Source: an uncultured Desulfovibrio sp. | Lineage (GTDB): Bacteria > Desulfobacterota > Desulfovibrionia > Desulfovibrionales > Desulfovibrionaceae | Length of the DNA stretch: 45,654 nt | Assembly (NCBI RefSeq): GCF_944324935.1 | Contig: NZ_CALUYG010000022.1 | Coordinates: 1 to 45,654, forward strand | Direction: 5' to 3' | Shown here: positions 1 through 7,651 of the stretch, piece after piece | How positions within the stretch are numbered: position 1 is the stretch's first letter | Layout of the letters: every line of letters starts with the position of its first letter | Position numbers and translations under genes: made by a program | Notes under the pieces: generated by a model | Database searches by the model: none | Seen by the model: only the letters and a program-made list of their open reading frames with translations | Told to the model about the DNA's origin: nothing

Positions 1-77
1 ATGTCATGTCTGCTCATAACAAACAGGAAAGCAGGAGTCATTCAAGATGTCCAGCTTTTTTAGAAACAGCCCCTAGG
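1..77. repeat. 77-bp terminal repeat, left copy (probable IS end)
   Basis: This stretch is the exact reverse complement of 45578-45654. The match ends at 77 and the flanks differ from there on. Read outward (from 77 down to 1) it starts CCTAGGGGCTGTTTCTAAAA, which looks like an insertion-sequence terminal inverted repeat next to a CTAG target (73-76). A length of exactly 77 is also a common assembler k-mer overlap. The simplest reading is one IS end present in several genomic copies, so the contig stops there on both sides. IS family is not identifiable from this fragment. Confidence 0.85.
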
Positions 78-95
78 CGGGCTTTTTGCGTATCT
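72..95 (+). repeat. Direct repeat copy A: half of a terminator split by the left-end repeat
   Basis: These 24 bases are identical to 549-572. At 549-572 they form the right arm and T-tract of an intact terminator hairpin. Here the left arm is missing and is replaced by the 77-bp end repeat, so the IS appears to have inserted at the CTAG in the stem of a second copy of this terminator. The repeat continues, after a spacer of different sequence, in a second shared block (121-153 and 593-625). Confidence 0.75.
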
Positions 96-120
96 AAAAA
101 CTTGAATTGGAGTAGCCGTC

Positions 121-153
121 ATGACAGCACAAGAGGTTTTACAATCCTACCTT
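121..153 (+). pseudogene. Truncated 5' copy of the 593-763 small gene
   Basis: The 33 bases from this ATG are identical to 593-625, coding for MTAQEVLQSYL. Downstream the sequence is unrelated to the other copy, and the continuing frame (to 327) runs through a better small gene at 251-421. I read this as the leftover 5' end of a duplicated small gene, with the rest deleted or recombined away. A short functional leader peptide cannot be excluded. Confidence 0.55.
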
Positions 154-250
154 GTGCAGCCGCCACGGAACCGCCTGCCGCCGTCCATAGGGAACTTACG
201 GAACCTTGACAAAGGAAAGGAAAAAAACAACCTTATGAATAGGAGAAAAT

Positions 251-421
251 ATGCTGAAATACTGGTCAAATGCTTTCATGACAACAGGCGCGGCAATGTC
301 TGCGACGGCTGTTTTTGCCGGGCCTAACTGGCAATGGGGCTGTATTGTGGGAGTCTTTTTGATTTTCCTTGGGGCCTTTTTGCATGGTCTTACGTTGTCC
401 ACGAAAGGGGGTAGAAAATGA
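251..421 (+). CDS. Small membrane protein, 56 aa, unknown function
   Basis: An ATG at 251 follows AATAGGAGAAAAT, a good ribosome-binding site. The 56-residue product has two hydrophobic segments (about residues 8-24 and 28-46), a GPNWQWG turn between them and a basic tail ending STKGGRK. The stop overlaps the next start (ATGA, 418-421), implying translational coupling. It lies in accessory DNA beside an integrase. A two-helix membrane protein with a basic tail resembles small phage holin-like proteins in shape only. No family is recognised, so function stays open. Confidence 0.55.
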   Translation: MLKYWSNAFMTTGAAMSATAVFAGPNWQWGCIVGVFLIFLGAFLHGLTLSTKGGRK

Positions 422-504
422 GTGCTTATATCGCTGTTGGCATAGGGGGCTTTATCATCTTCTGTGCGTTGCTTGTTCTGCATAAGACAGGACATATAAA
501 GTAG
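418..504 (+). CDS. Membrane microprotein, 28 aa
   Basis: The start codon overlaps the previous stop (ATGA at 418-421). The 28-residue product has one hydrophobic helix (about residues 4-21: YIAVGIGGFIIFCALLVL) and ends HKTGHIK before a TAG at 502-504. AAGGGGGTAGAAA just upstream gives a GG-rich ribosome-binding site inside the preceding gene. A terminator follows at 531-565. The tight coupling and the hydrophobic composition support a real gene, but at this size confidence is limited and no family is known to me. Confidence 0.45.
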   Translation: MSAYIAVGIGGFIIFCALLVLHKTGHIK

Positions 505-530
505 CCGCATCCAACAAAACACCCAACCCC

Positions 531-565
531 AAGCCCGCTTAGGTTCCGCCTAGGCGGGCTTTTTG
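531..565 (+). terminator. Rho-independent terminator
   Basis: A 12-bp stem pairs 532-543 with 549-560 (AGCCCGC...GCGGGCT) around a 5-nt loop, followed by TTTTT. It closes the two membrane microprotein genes. Its right arm and tail are duplicated at 72-95. Confidence 0.8.
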
Positions 566-592
566 CGTATCTGCTAAGAGGAGTACCATATC

Positions 593-763
593 ATGACAGC
601 ACAAGAGGTTTTACAATCCTACCTTACTGCACTACTTACCTGCCCCGTCATTCTTGACCATCTGCCCGCCTGCCCTACCGACTGCCCGCACAAGGTGACG
701 TGCGAAGAAAAAGATAGGGCTGTAGATGCCATTCTCTTAGAACTTGCCGGAGGTGAAATATGA
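593..763 (+). CDS. Small cysteine-containing protein, 56 aa, unknown
   Basis: The start at 593 is preceded by AAGAGGAGTACCATATC, an AGGAG site at workable spacing. The product begins MTAQEVLQSYL and carries four cysteines, with the pattern C-x10-C-x3-C-x5-C counted from TCPVILDHLPAC, TDC and VTC, which could bind a metal. It ends in an acidic ILLELAGGEI tail. Its stop overlaps the next ATG. A truncated copy of the first 11 codons sits at 121. No family is recognised. Accessory-element context only. Confidence 0.55.
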   Translation: MTAQEVLQSYLTALLTCPVILDHLPACPTDCPHKVTCEEKDRAVDAILLELAGGEI

Positions 764-825
764 ATGGTCTTTTTTGCTTTATCTTGACCAGTACGGCCAA
801 GTTTTCACTGTCCGCGAATCTGTAG
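760..825 (+). CDS. Possible 21-aa microprotein
   Basis: The ATG at 760 overlaps the preceding stop (ATGA) and has GGAGG six bases upstream (GGAGGTGAAATATG), an unusually strong site. The product is 21 residues, starting MNGLFCFILTS. Only the ribosome-binding site and the coupling support it; it may be a leader peptide or simply a reinitiation event for the next gene. Confidence 0.3.
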   Translation: MNGLFCFILTSTAKFSLSANL

Positions 826-834
826 GAAGACGTC

Positions 835-930
835 ATGAAGCCGCATGGGCTGGCAAGTATCGCCGCAAACATTGTCCTTTTGGCCGCCGTTCTGTATGGC
901 GGCCTTTTTTATGCTCTTGTGATGGAGTGA
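835..930 (+). CDS. Single-helix membrane microprotein, 31 aa
   Basis: The ATG at 835 is preceded by AGGAAGACGTC. The 31 residues start MKPHGLASIAANIVLLAAVL and form one membrane helix (about residues 8-28), ending ALVME. A perfect 7-bp hairpin with six Ts (882-910) lies inside this frame, so the stretch could instead be only a terminator; the two are not exclusive. The stop is 4 bases before the next ATG. Confidence 0.4.
   Translation: MKPHGLASIAANIVLLAAVLYGGLFYALVME
882..910 (+). terminator. Hairpin with T-tract inside a micro-ORF
   Basis: GGCCGCC (882-888) pairs with GGCGGCC (898-904), followed by TTTTTT. It has the shape of an intrinsic terminator but lies within the 31-aa reading frame and 25 bases ahead of the next gene, so it may be an attenuator or coding coincidence. 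Confidence 0.45.
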
Positions 931-934
931 AGCT

Positions 935-1153
935 ATGCCACAATGTTACCTTGTACGTACAGAGACAATAGAAGGGAAGCGACCACGCTACTCCATAAAC
1001 GGCAAGCGCGTGTCGGAAGAAACTTACTGGGAGACATACGACAGACTGACGCGCTTTGCAGATTTTTCGGTTCTCTGTCTTCCGTCTGGACGTGTAAAGC
1101 GCTCACTATCAGGAGTGTATAGCATGTACGAACGAACGGACTTGACATACTGA
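935..1153 (+). CDS. Small GKRVS-motif protein, 72 aa
   Basis: The start at 935 has GGAG seven bases upstream (GATGGAGTGAAGCT). The product contains YSINGKRVSEETYWETYDR near residues 25-43. The next gene has the matching VDGKRVSREAYYDVER, so the two look like diverged tandem paralogues. A similar INGKRL stretch occurs near the N-terminus of the integrase at 2051, in a region where such integrases carry arm-type DNA-binding folds. DNA binding is therefore a guess, not a conclusion. The gene sits in the ardA-proximal part of the element. Confidence 0.55.
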   Translation: MPQCYLVRTETIEGKRPRYSINGKRVSEETYWETYDRLTRFADFSVLCLPSGRVKRSLSGVYSMYERTDLTY

Positions 1154-1173
1154 GAAAAGAAAGGAGTACGACT

Positions 1174-1374
1174 ATGATTAACTATGTACTTTCCTATATC
1201 GTCGACGATAACGGCCATGCCGTGCGCTGGTATGTCGACGGCAAGCGCGTGTCTCGTGAGGCATACTACGATGTAGAGCGTAAGTGTGGCTGCTTTGACA
1301 CCTTCTACACGCAAAGACTCCAAAGTTGTAGATGGAAGCGTAGCGGCTATGGCAATCTGCGAGAAAGCGACTAG
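1174..1374 (+). CDS. Small GKRVS-motif protein, 66 aa (paralogue)
   Basis: AAAGGAGTACGACT precedes the ATG, a strong ribosome-binding site. The N-terminal half (YVLSYIVDDNGHAVRWYVDG, then KRVSREAYYDVER) aligns with residues 5-43 of the 935-1153 product. The C-terminal half is basic and carries three cysteines, with no similarity visible between the two. It ends 25 bases before ardA, so the three genes are probably co-transcribed. Function unknown. Confidence 0.55.
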   Translation: MINYVLSYIVDDNGHAVRWYVDGKRVSREAYYDVERKCGCFDTFYTQRLQSCRWKRSGYGNLRESD

Positions 1375-1399
1375 AAAAGAAAAGCAAAAGGAACAGAAA

Positions 1400-1954
1400 A
1401 TGAGCACGGAACACAATCGCATATACGTAGCTTCCCTTTCCGACTATAACGGCGGTATCCTGCATGGAGTCTGGCTGACCCTTGATAATTTTTCTTCGGT
1501 TGATGAGATATGGGAAGCTATCAACTCCATGCTTGCCACGTCCCCTACCGCGAAGGCTACCGGACTGCCCTCGGAAGAGATAGCTATACACGACTATGAG
1601 GGCTTCTATGGCCTCCGCATAGGCGAACAAGATAGCATATCCAACATCTGGGAAGCCCACGAACTGCTGGAAAGCCTCGACGATCCTGAAGCCTTCGCGG
1701 AATGGCTGTGGCATGAAAGGTCTACTGACATATCGGAAGTGACGGAAGAGGCTATGGAGACTTTCCAAGATGCTTTCTGCGGCCGCTATGAAAGCGAAGA
1801 GGCATACGCCGAAGAGCTGATAAACGGGATGGGAATACTTGACCATGCGGATGAACTGCTTTCCCGCTATTTCGATTATGAAGCCTTTGCCCGTGACCTC
1901 TTCATGCCTGATTACTTCATGACCGACAACGGATACGTCTTTTGCCACTGCTGA
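1400..1954 (+). CDS. ardA: ArdA-type antirestriction protein
   Basis: ArdA proteins mimic B-form DNA and block type I restriction-modification enzymes, protecting incoming mobile DNA. The 184-residue product shows the family pattern: YVASLSDYNGGILHGVWL near the N-terminus, YEGFYGLRIGE in the middle, and ARDLFMPDYFMTDNGYVF at the C-terminus, in a strongly acidic protein (many DDPE, EEAY, SEE runs), as expected for a DNA mimic. The start at 1400 is chosen because AAGGAACAGAAA gives a ribosome-binding site and the family begins close to this point; the open frame extends back to 1286. A terminator follows. ArdA next to an integrase fits an integrative element. Confidence 0.9.
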   Translation: MSTEHNRIYVASLSDYNGGILHGVWLTLDNFSSVDEIWEAINSMLATSPTAKATGLPSEEIAIHDYEGFYGLRIGEQDSISNIWEAHELLESLDDPEAFAEWLWHERSTDISEVTEEAMETFQDAFCGRYESEEAYAEELINGMGILDHADELLSRYFDYEAFARDLFMPDYFMTDNGYVFCHC

Positions 1955-1984
1955 CAACCAGTCGAACAACTCTCACCAGCACAC

Positions 1985-2018
1985 AAGGCCGCCTCCCATC
2001 ACAAGAGGCGGCCTTTCT
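1985..2018 (+). terminator. Terminator after ardA
   Basis: An 11-bp perfect stem (AAGGCCGCCTC 1985-1995 with GAGGCGGCCTT 2005-2015) with a 9-nt loop and a short T-rich tail (TTTCTC). It separates ardA from the integrase gene. Confidence 0.75.
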
Positions 2019-2050
2019 CATATCCACAGTACAACATCGGCGTACGACAG

Positions 2051-3085
2051 ATGAGCAATGACAGTAACGCCCTGCCGCGCGGCATACGGCCTTACAAGCG
2101 CGGTTACATCGTAGATGTGTCAATCAACGGCAAGCGCCTTACAAAGACGGCAAAGACGCTCAGGGCCGCTGTAAAGGCCCGTGCCGAACTTGTGGAAGTC
2201 ATTCAGAAGGAAACAGGCAGGCGCGGTCACTGGACGCTTGCCACGGCCATAGAGCGTACCAAGGAAGCCGTCTGGCAGGGCACGGCATCGTATGACACCG
2301 TATGTCACAACTGCCGCAGCCTGGTGGCTTTCTTTGGCCCGTCAACGCCCATTGAGAGCATCACAACTGACGGCATAGACGCCTTCATCCGCCATTGCCA
2401 GGCGGACAAGGGCAACAGCGGGGCCACCATCAACCGTAAACTGTCCTGCCTTTCCCGCATCCTCCGCACGGCACACGAACGCGGCAAGCTGGCCGTCCTG
2501 CCAAAAATGCCCCGCCGCAGCGAAGGGGAGCACCGCGTCCGCTTCCTGTCCTGCGAAGAGGAGGCCCGGCTAACCATTATTCTGGAACGCCTTGCCCTGC
2601 CTGACGTTGAGGACGCCGTGCTTTGCCTGCTCTATACGGGCTTTCGCTGCGGCGAATTGTGGCGTCTTGAGCGCCGCGACATTGACCTTGAGCGTGGCAC
2701 GCTCACGGCCTGGAAGACCAAGAACCACCATCCGCGCACCATCCCGCTGGTGGAAAAGCTCCGGCCCATCATTGCCCGACGCCTTGCGGCCTGCCCGCAT
2801 GATACCGACCGGCTCTTTCCGGGCTGCGGCAATGAGTGGCTGCGCCGCCCCTGGGCCATTATTCGCCACCATATGGGGATGGATGATGACCCGCAGTTCG
2901 TGCCGCATATGCTGCGTCATACCTGCGCCACACGGCTTTCACAGGCCGGGTTGTCATTGACGCTTATCAAGGAATGGATGGGGCATACCACAATCCAGAC
3001 GACGGCCCGCTATGCCCACTTCTCACCGGAGGACTTGCGGGCCGCCGCCAAGCTGCTTTCCACCCCCACGCCCGCCGACCGCTGA
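2051..3085 (+). CDS. Tyrosine-family site-specific integrase
   Basis: A 344-aa phage/ICE-type integrase. An N-terminal arm/beta region (KRGYIVDVSINGKRLTKTAK) is followed by a core-binding helical domain (about 75-165) and a catalytic domain (about 175-340). Catalytic residues are visible: Arg in YTGFRCGELWRL, Lys in AWKTKNHHP, His-x-x-Arg in HMLRHTCATRL, His in WMGHTTI and the nucleophile Tyr in TTARYAHFSPEDL. It catalyses integration and excision of the element. It points toward tRNA-Leu, whose 3' end is 281 bases away, the usual arrangement for integrases that use a tRNA 3' end as attB. All catalytic residues are intact, so it may be active. Confidence 0.95.
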   Translation: MSNDSNALPRGIRPYKRGYIVDVSINGKRLTKTAKTLRAAVKARAELVEVIQKETGRRGHWTLATAIERTKEAVWQGTASYDTVCHNCRSLVAFFGPSTPIESITTDGIDAFIRHCQADKGNSGATINRKLSCLSRILRTAHERGKLAVLPKMPRRSEGEHRVRFLSCEEEARLTIILERLALPDVEDAVLCLLYTGFRCGELWRLERRDIDLERGTLTAWKTKNHHPRTIPLVEKLRPIIARRLAACPHDTDRLFPGCGNEWLRRPWAIIRHHMGMDDDPQFVPHMLRHTCATRLSQAGLSLTLIKEWMGHTTIQTTARYAHFSPEDLRAAAKLLSTPTPADR

Positions 3086-3366
3086 CGTACACGGGAGAGG
3101 ATACGCCACAATCAAGGCACGCAAATAGACGCTATTTGACTGGAATAATTGGTTGTTTCCTCATTTGCCGCAAACAGGGAATTCCCCGCAAGCGGAACGG
3201 GGGCTGAGGATGGGCAAAAAGTTCTGTGAAAACGAAAGGTTAGAGGGATAAACAGGAAGTGAATATGATAGCCCCCCGAAGATTATTGCAGCGCAACCCA
3301 ATGTGGGGTGACATGCAACCTTCGGGGGGCTATTATTGGGAAGTAACCATAAGGGATTATTGGCTT
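3086..3366. other. Integrase-tRNA intergenic region with long inverted repeat
   Basis: No gene seen. A perfect 14-bp inverted repeat (ATAGCCCCCCGAAG at 3268-3281, complement at 3320-3333) encloses 38 bases. There is no T-tract on either side, so it is not a clear intrinsic terminator. It lies between the integrase stop and the tRNA-Leu 3' end, where integrase arm sites or a tRNA processing or termination signal would be expected. The attachment core should overlap the tRNA 3' end, but its partner copy is not in the window. Confidence 0.6.
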
Positions 3367-3450
3367 TGGTGCGAGAGGGGGGAATTGAACCCCCACGGAT
3401 GAACCGCTGGATTCTAAGTCCAGTGCGTCTACCAGTTCCGCCACTCTCGC
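3367..3450 (-). tRNA. tRNA-Leu (anticodon TAG), CCA encoded
   Basis: Read on the minus strand the gene starts GCGAGAGTGGCGGAACTGGT and ends CTCTCGCACCA. The 7-bp acceptor stem GCGAGAG/CTCTCGC, anticodon stem CTGGA/TCCAG with loop CTTAGAA, a long variable arm and GGGGGTTCAATTCCCCC T-arm are all present. TAG reads CUA-type leucine codons. It probably serves as the insertion site of the element on its 3' side, which leaves the tRNA sequence intact. Confidence 0.95.
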
Positions 3451-3461
3451 CTTGCCCCTCA

Positions 3462-3490
3462 CCTCTAGCACAGAGGGAGAGGGCTCGCAA
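3462..3490 (-). promoter_or_regulatory. Candidate promoter of tRNA-Leu
   Basis: On the minus strand TTGCGA (3490-3485), a 17-bp spacer and TAGAGG (3467-3462) place a transcription start near 3455, about 5 bases before the tRNA 5' end. The -10 box is weak. Confidence 0.4.
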
Positions 3491-3496
3491 GGTGGT

Positions 3497-4555
3497 TCAG
3501 CGCAACAACAGGCTGCCCGTGGGCGATCGCGAAGGCAACACTTCCCCAATATCCGCCGCCAGGTCGCCGGCGGCAAGGAGCTCGGCGCTGACCTGCTCGA
3601 CAAGATCGGGCGGCACTGCCAGCACGAGCCCCCCCGAGGTCTGTGCGTCGAAGATCAGGCTTTCCAGCGCTTCATCGAGTGGGGCGGCATGCTCGGTGGC
3701 GGCCGCGCAGTACAGGCGGTTGGCATGGCTGCCCGAGGGGATGAACCCAAGACGGGCATACTCAAGCGCCTGCGGCAGCAGAGGCACGTTCTCCGTATCC
3801 ACGGCCACACAGACCTCTGAAGCGCGTGCCATTTCCAGCAGGTGTCCTCCCAACCCGAAGCCGGTGATGTCCGTTGCGGCACTCAGGCGATGCGTGGCGA
3901 TCAGGCGTCCCCCCGCCTTGTTCAGGCGCCCGCACCAGCGGCAAAGTGCCGCTTCCGCCTCTTCCCAGCCATCCCAGCACGCTTTGAGCGCGGTTGACAG
4001 CACGCCCGTGCCGATGGGTTTGGTCAAGATCAGCCGTTGCCCGGGGCGCAGCCCGGAATTGACGGCAATGTGCGCCGGGTCGATGAGTCCGCTCACGGCA
4101 AGACCGAACTTGAGTTCATCATCCTGGACGGAATGCCCACCCGCCAGCACCGCACCAGCTTCCACAAGCGCCTCCAGCCCGCCCCTCAGGATGCCGGCAA
4201 GGATCTCGTCCGGATCGTCGCCGAGCAGGCAGGTGGGGAAACAGCAAATGTTCATGGCCGACCACGGCTCGCCACCCAGAGCGTACACATCGGACAGGGC
4301 ATTGGCGGCAGCAATGCGGCCAAAGGCCCGCGCATCGTTCACGACGGGTGCAAGCACGTCCACCGTCTGCACCAGCGCCTTGCCCGGAGGCAGACTGACC
4401 ACCACAGCATCCTCGTTGCGCGCCCGGCCGGCCAGTACCCTGGACTCAAGCTCAGCGGGCAGAGACGCCACAACCGTGGAAAGGATACGCTCCAGAGCCT
4501 CTGGAGCAACCTTGGCGGCTCAGCCGGCAGCTCTGGCCTTTTCCAGAAGCTTCAT
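3497..4555 (-). CDS. selD: Selenide, water dikinase (SelD), selenocysteine-containing
   Basis: SelD makes selenophosphate from selenide and ATP, the selenium donor for tRNA-Sec and selenouridine. The true start is ATG 4555 after GGAGAAGGCGC. Codon 12 is TGA (4522-4520) in the context RAAG-U-AAKV, exactly where the family has its catalytic Cys or Sec followed by an essential Lys (here Lys15). A hairpin follows the TGA. Starting at the GTG 4471 would drop the catalytic residues. The rest is typical: NEDAVVV, the QTVDVLAPVVNDARAFGRIA block, AGGHSVQDDELKFGLAVSG and TDITGFGLGGHLLEMA. Full length is 352 residues counting Sec. It follows rplQ, behind a terminator. Confidence 0.93.
4489..4522 (-). 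promoter_or_regulatory. Sec codon and bacterial SECIS-like hairpin in selD
   Basis: After the TGA (4522-4520), the minus strand forms GCTCCAG-AGGCT-CTGGAGC (4507-4489), a 7-bp stem with a 5-nt loop holding GG. The loop begins 20 bases past the TGA, within the spacing known for bacterial SECIS elements, which bind SelB to recode UGA. Prediction from sequence; no structure was computed. Confidence 0.8.
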
Positions 4556-4568
4556 GCGCCTTCTCCAT

Positions 4569-4593
4569 AAAAAAAGGGGCCTGACGGCCCCTT
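4569..4593 (-). terminator. Terminator between rplQ and selD
   Basis: On the minus strand AAGGGGCC-GTCA-GGCCCCTT is followed by seven Ts (4575-4569). It ends the ribosomal protein transcript only 14 bases before the selD start codon, so selD expression probably depends on read-through. Confidence 0.85.
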
Positions 4594-4619
4594 GTGGTCA
4601 TACATGCACTGCGACTCGC

Positions 4620-5010
4620 CTAAGCTTCGGCAGCCACCGCTTCAGGAGCGGCAGCAGCCGCTTCAAGGCGGGTCAGTTCAATGATCGCCATGGGGGCGTT
4701 GTCACCCTTGCGGGGCATGGCCAGTTTCATGATACGGGTGTAGCCGCCGGGCACGCCGGCGAACTTGGGGCCGATCTCATCAAAGAGATGCTGCACAAGC
4801 GCATGGTTGCAAAGCACACGGTAAGCCTGACGGCGAGCATGCAGGTCATTGCGCTTGGCCAGCGTGATCAGGGGCTCCACCACGCCGCGCAGCTCCTTGG
4901 CCTTCATTTCCGTGGTACGAATGCGGCCATGAAGAAGGAGCGCCTTGGCGAGATTGTGGAGCAGAGCCTTACGGTGCGACGGCGTACGCGAAAGTTTTCT
5001 GCCGGAATTG

Positions 5011-5021
<11 letters not shown>
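4620..5021 (-). CDS. rplQ: 50S ribosomal protein L17
   Basis: L17 lies near the peptide exit on the large subunit. The 133-aa product starts [20 protein letters not shown], the family signature, and keeps [23 protein letters not shown]. The start at 5021 is set by this conserved N-terminus and a GGAAGCAGCAAA ribosome-binding site; an open frame reaching 5087 is inside rpoA. The start overlaps the rpoA stop by 11 bases. The C-terminus is an alanine-rich tail ([13 protein letters not shown]) longer than in E. coli. Last gene of the alpha-operon segment. Confidence 0.97.
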
Positions 5022-6054
<1,033 letters not shown>

Positions 6055-6066
6055 GGCTCACCCGCC

Positions 6067-6693
6067 TTATTTCGAGTAAAGTTCGACGATCAGCTGTTCG
6101 TTGACCGGGAACTGGATGTCATCGCGCTGCGGCAGGGCTTTCACCGTCCCCTTGAACGCCGCGCCATCGGCTTCCAGCCAGGTGGGGCAGCCGCGACGCG
6201 CCAGCACTTCCTGAGCCTCGGCGATCACGGGAATCTTGCGGTTCTTTTCGGGCACTTCCACCGTGTCGCCCACACGCACCTGAAGGGAAGGGATGTTCAC
6301 CTTGCGCCCGTTCAGGGTAAAGATGCCGTGGCGGACGAGCTGACGCGCCTGGTTGCGGGAATTGGCAAAGCCCATGCGGTAGACCACATTGTCCAGCCGG
6401 CGTTCAAGGATGACCAGCAGGTTGGTACCGGTCACGCCCTTCTGCATTTCGGCCTTTTCAAAGTAGCCGCGGAACTGCCGTTCCAGGATGCCGTAGGTAC
6501 GGCGTGTCTTCTGCTTTTCACGCAGCTGCACCGCATATTCGCTCACCTTCTTGCGAGCGCGGCCATGCTGACCGGGCGCATAGGGACGACGATCCTGAGC
6601 ACATTTATCAGTGAAGCAACGGTCGCCCTTGAGGAACAGCTTGCAGCCCTCGCGACGACAGATGCGACATTTGGCTTCGGTATATTTGGCCAT
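6067..6693 (-). CDS. rpsD: 30S ribosomal protein S4 (zinc-binding form)
   Basis: S4 is a primary 16S rRNA binder, nucleates 30S assembly and helps decoding accuracy. The 208-aa protein has an S4 RNA-binding domain ([17 protein letters not shown], about 105-165). Its N-terminus carries four cysteines ([20 protein letters not shown], then DKC), the C+ zinc type that E. coli lacks. In many bacteria S4 represses the alpha operon; no clear pseudoknot could be assigned here by eye. Confidence 0.97.
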   Translation of the reverse strand: MAKYTEAKCRICRREGCKLFLKGDRCFTDKCAQDRRPYAPGQHGRARKKVSEYAVQLREKQKTRRTYGILERQFRGYFEKAEMQKGVTGTNLLVILERRLDNVVYRMGFANSRNQARQLVRHGIFTLNGRKVNIPSLQVRVGDTVEVPEKNRKIPVIAEAQEVLARRGCPTWLEADGAAFKGTVKALPQRDDIQFPVNEQLIVELYSK

Positions 6694-6727
6694 GAATCAA
6701 TCCTCTTGTAGCTGAAGCGTTCCGCAA

Positions 6728-7117
6728 CTAGACGCGACGGCGCTTGGGCGGCCGGCATCCGTTGTGCGGGATGGGCGTCACGTCACGAATGAAAGCCACA
6801 CGGAAACCGACGGCGGCAATGGCACGCATGGCGGCTTCACGACCGGAGCCGGGACCCTTCACATACACGCCCACGGTGCGCATGCCGTTTTCCTGAGCCT
6901 TGCGGGCCGCGGTTTCGGCTGCCACCTGAGCGGCGAAGGGGGTGGACTTACGCGACCCCTTGAAGCCGCTCTGGCCGGAAGAAGCCCAGCTCACAGCGTT
7001 GCCACGGGTATCGGTAAACGTAATGATGGTATTGTTGAAAGAAGCCTGGATGTGGGCGATGCCCACAGGAATGTTCTTCTTTTCCCTTTTCTTGACCGCT
7101 TTCTTGGGTCTGGCCAT
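6728..7117 (-). CDS. rpsK: 30S ribosomal protein S11
   Basis: S11 forms part of the platform of the small subunit beside the mRNA exit. The 129-aa product has a basic N-terminus ([19 protein letters not shown]) and the typical segments [34 protein letters not shown] and a C-terminal [13 protein letters not shown]. Usual length, ordinary codon use, between rpsM and rpsD. Confidence 0.97.
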   Translation of the reverse strand: MARPKKAVKKREKKNIPVGIAHIQASFNNTIITFTDTRGNAVSWASSGQSGFKGSRKSTPFAAQVAAETAARKAQENGMRTVGVYVKGPGSGREAAMRAIAAVGFRVAFIRDVTPIPHNGCRPPKRRRV

Positions 7118-7154
7118 GACTGCTATCCCTCAATCTCGTTTGCGCGAAGCATCG

Positions 7155-7523
7155 TTACTTTTTCTTGCCCACAGCACCACGACGCGGCCCCTTGCGGGTG
7201 CGGGCGTTGGTGTGGGTACGCTGACCGTGCACGGGCAAACCGCGACGATGGCGGAGGCCCCGGTAGCAGCCAATGTCCATAAGGCGCTTGATATTGCTGG
7301 AAATCTCACGGCGAAGGTCGCCTTCTACCTTGTAGTTCTGTTCGAGTTCCTTACGGATCTCGTTCACTTCATCGGCAGAAAGATCGTCGATATTGCGTTC
7401 CCAGTTGACACCCGTGGTGTCGAGGATCTTGAGGGCCGTCGTGCGGCCAATGCCATAAATATAGGTGAGAGCAATGTCCACCCGTTTGCCGCGCGGCAAA
7501 TCAACACCTGCAATTCTCGCCAC
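7155..7523 (-). CDS. rpsM: 30S ribosomal protein S13
   Basis: S13 in the head of the 30S subunit contacts the P-site tRNA and forms bridges to the 50S subunit. The 122-aa product starts [20 protein letters not shown] and contains the helix-two-turn-helix region [29 protein letters not shown] (in two parts here), ending in a lysine-rich tail. It follows rpmJ by 14 bases. Confidence 0.97.
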   Translation of the reverse strand: MARIAGVDLPRGKRVDIALTYIYGIGRTTALKILDTTGVNWERNIDDLSADEVNEIRKELEQNYKVEGDLRREISSNIKRLMDIGCYRGLRHRRGLPVHGQRTHTNARTRKGPRRGAVGKKK

Positions 7524-7537
7524 AGTACGTCTCCTGC

Positions 7538-7651
7538 CTAGCCCTGGCGCTGCTTATGCCGGGGGTTTTCGCAGATAACTCGAAGAACGCCCTTGCGCCG
7601 GATCACTTTGCACTTGGGGCATATTTTCTTGACGGAAGGTCTGACTTTCAT
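7538..7651 (-). CDS. rpmJ: 50S ribosomal protein L36
   Basis: A 37-residue protein, [20 protein letters not shown] continuing to NPRHKQRQG. It keeps the Cys-x2-Cys ... Cys ... His zinc site ([14 protein letters not shown]), the zinc-type L36 found next to rpsM in most bacteria. It is too short for usual ORF length cut-offs, but the match is complete over its length. About 148 bases without a gene separate it from map upstream. Confidence 0.95.

Noticed and set aside
206-238. Promoter with perfect TTGACA ahead of the 251 gene
   Set aside because: The nearest TTATGA-like -10 is 21 bases away, too far for confidence. It may still have weak activity.
744-971. 75-aa plus frame overlapping the 835-930 microprotein
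   Set aside because: It begins within the end of the 593 gene, lacks a ribosome-binding site and gives a Cys/Arg-rich product; the coupled smaller frames fit better.
1-3366. Second attachment-site copy inside the window
   Set aside because: I looked for a repeat of the tRNA-Leu 3' end to the left of the integrase and found none; the partner is probably beyond base 1.
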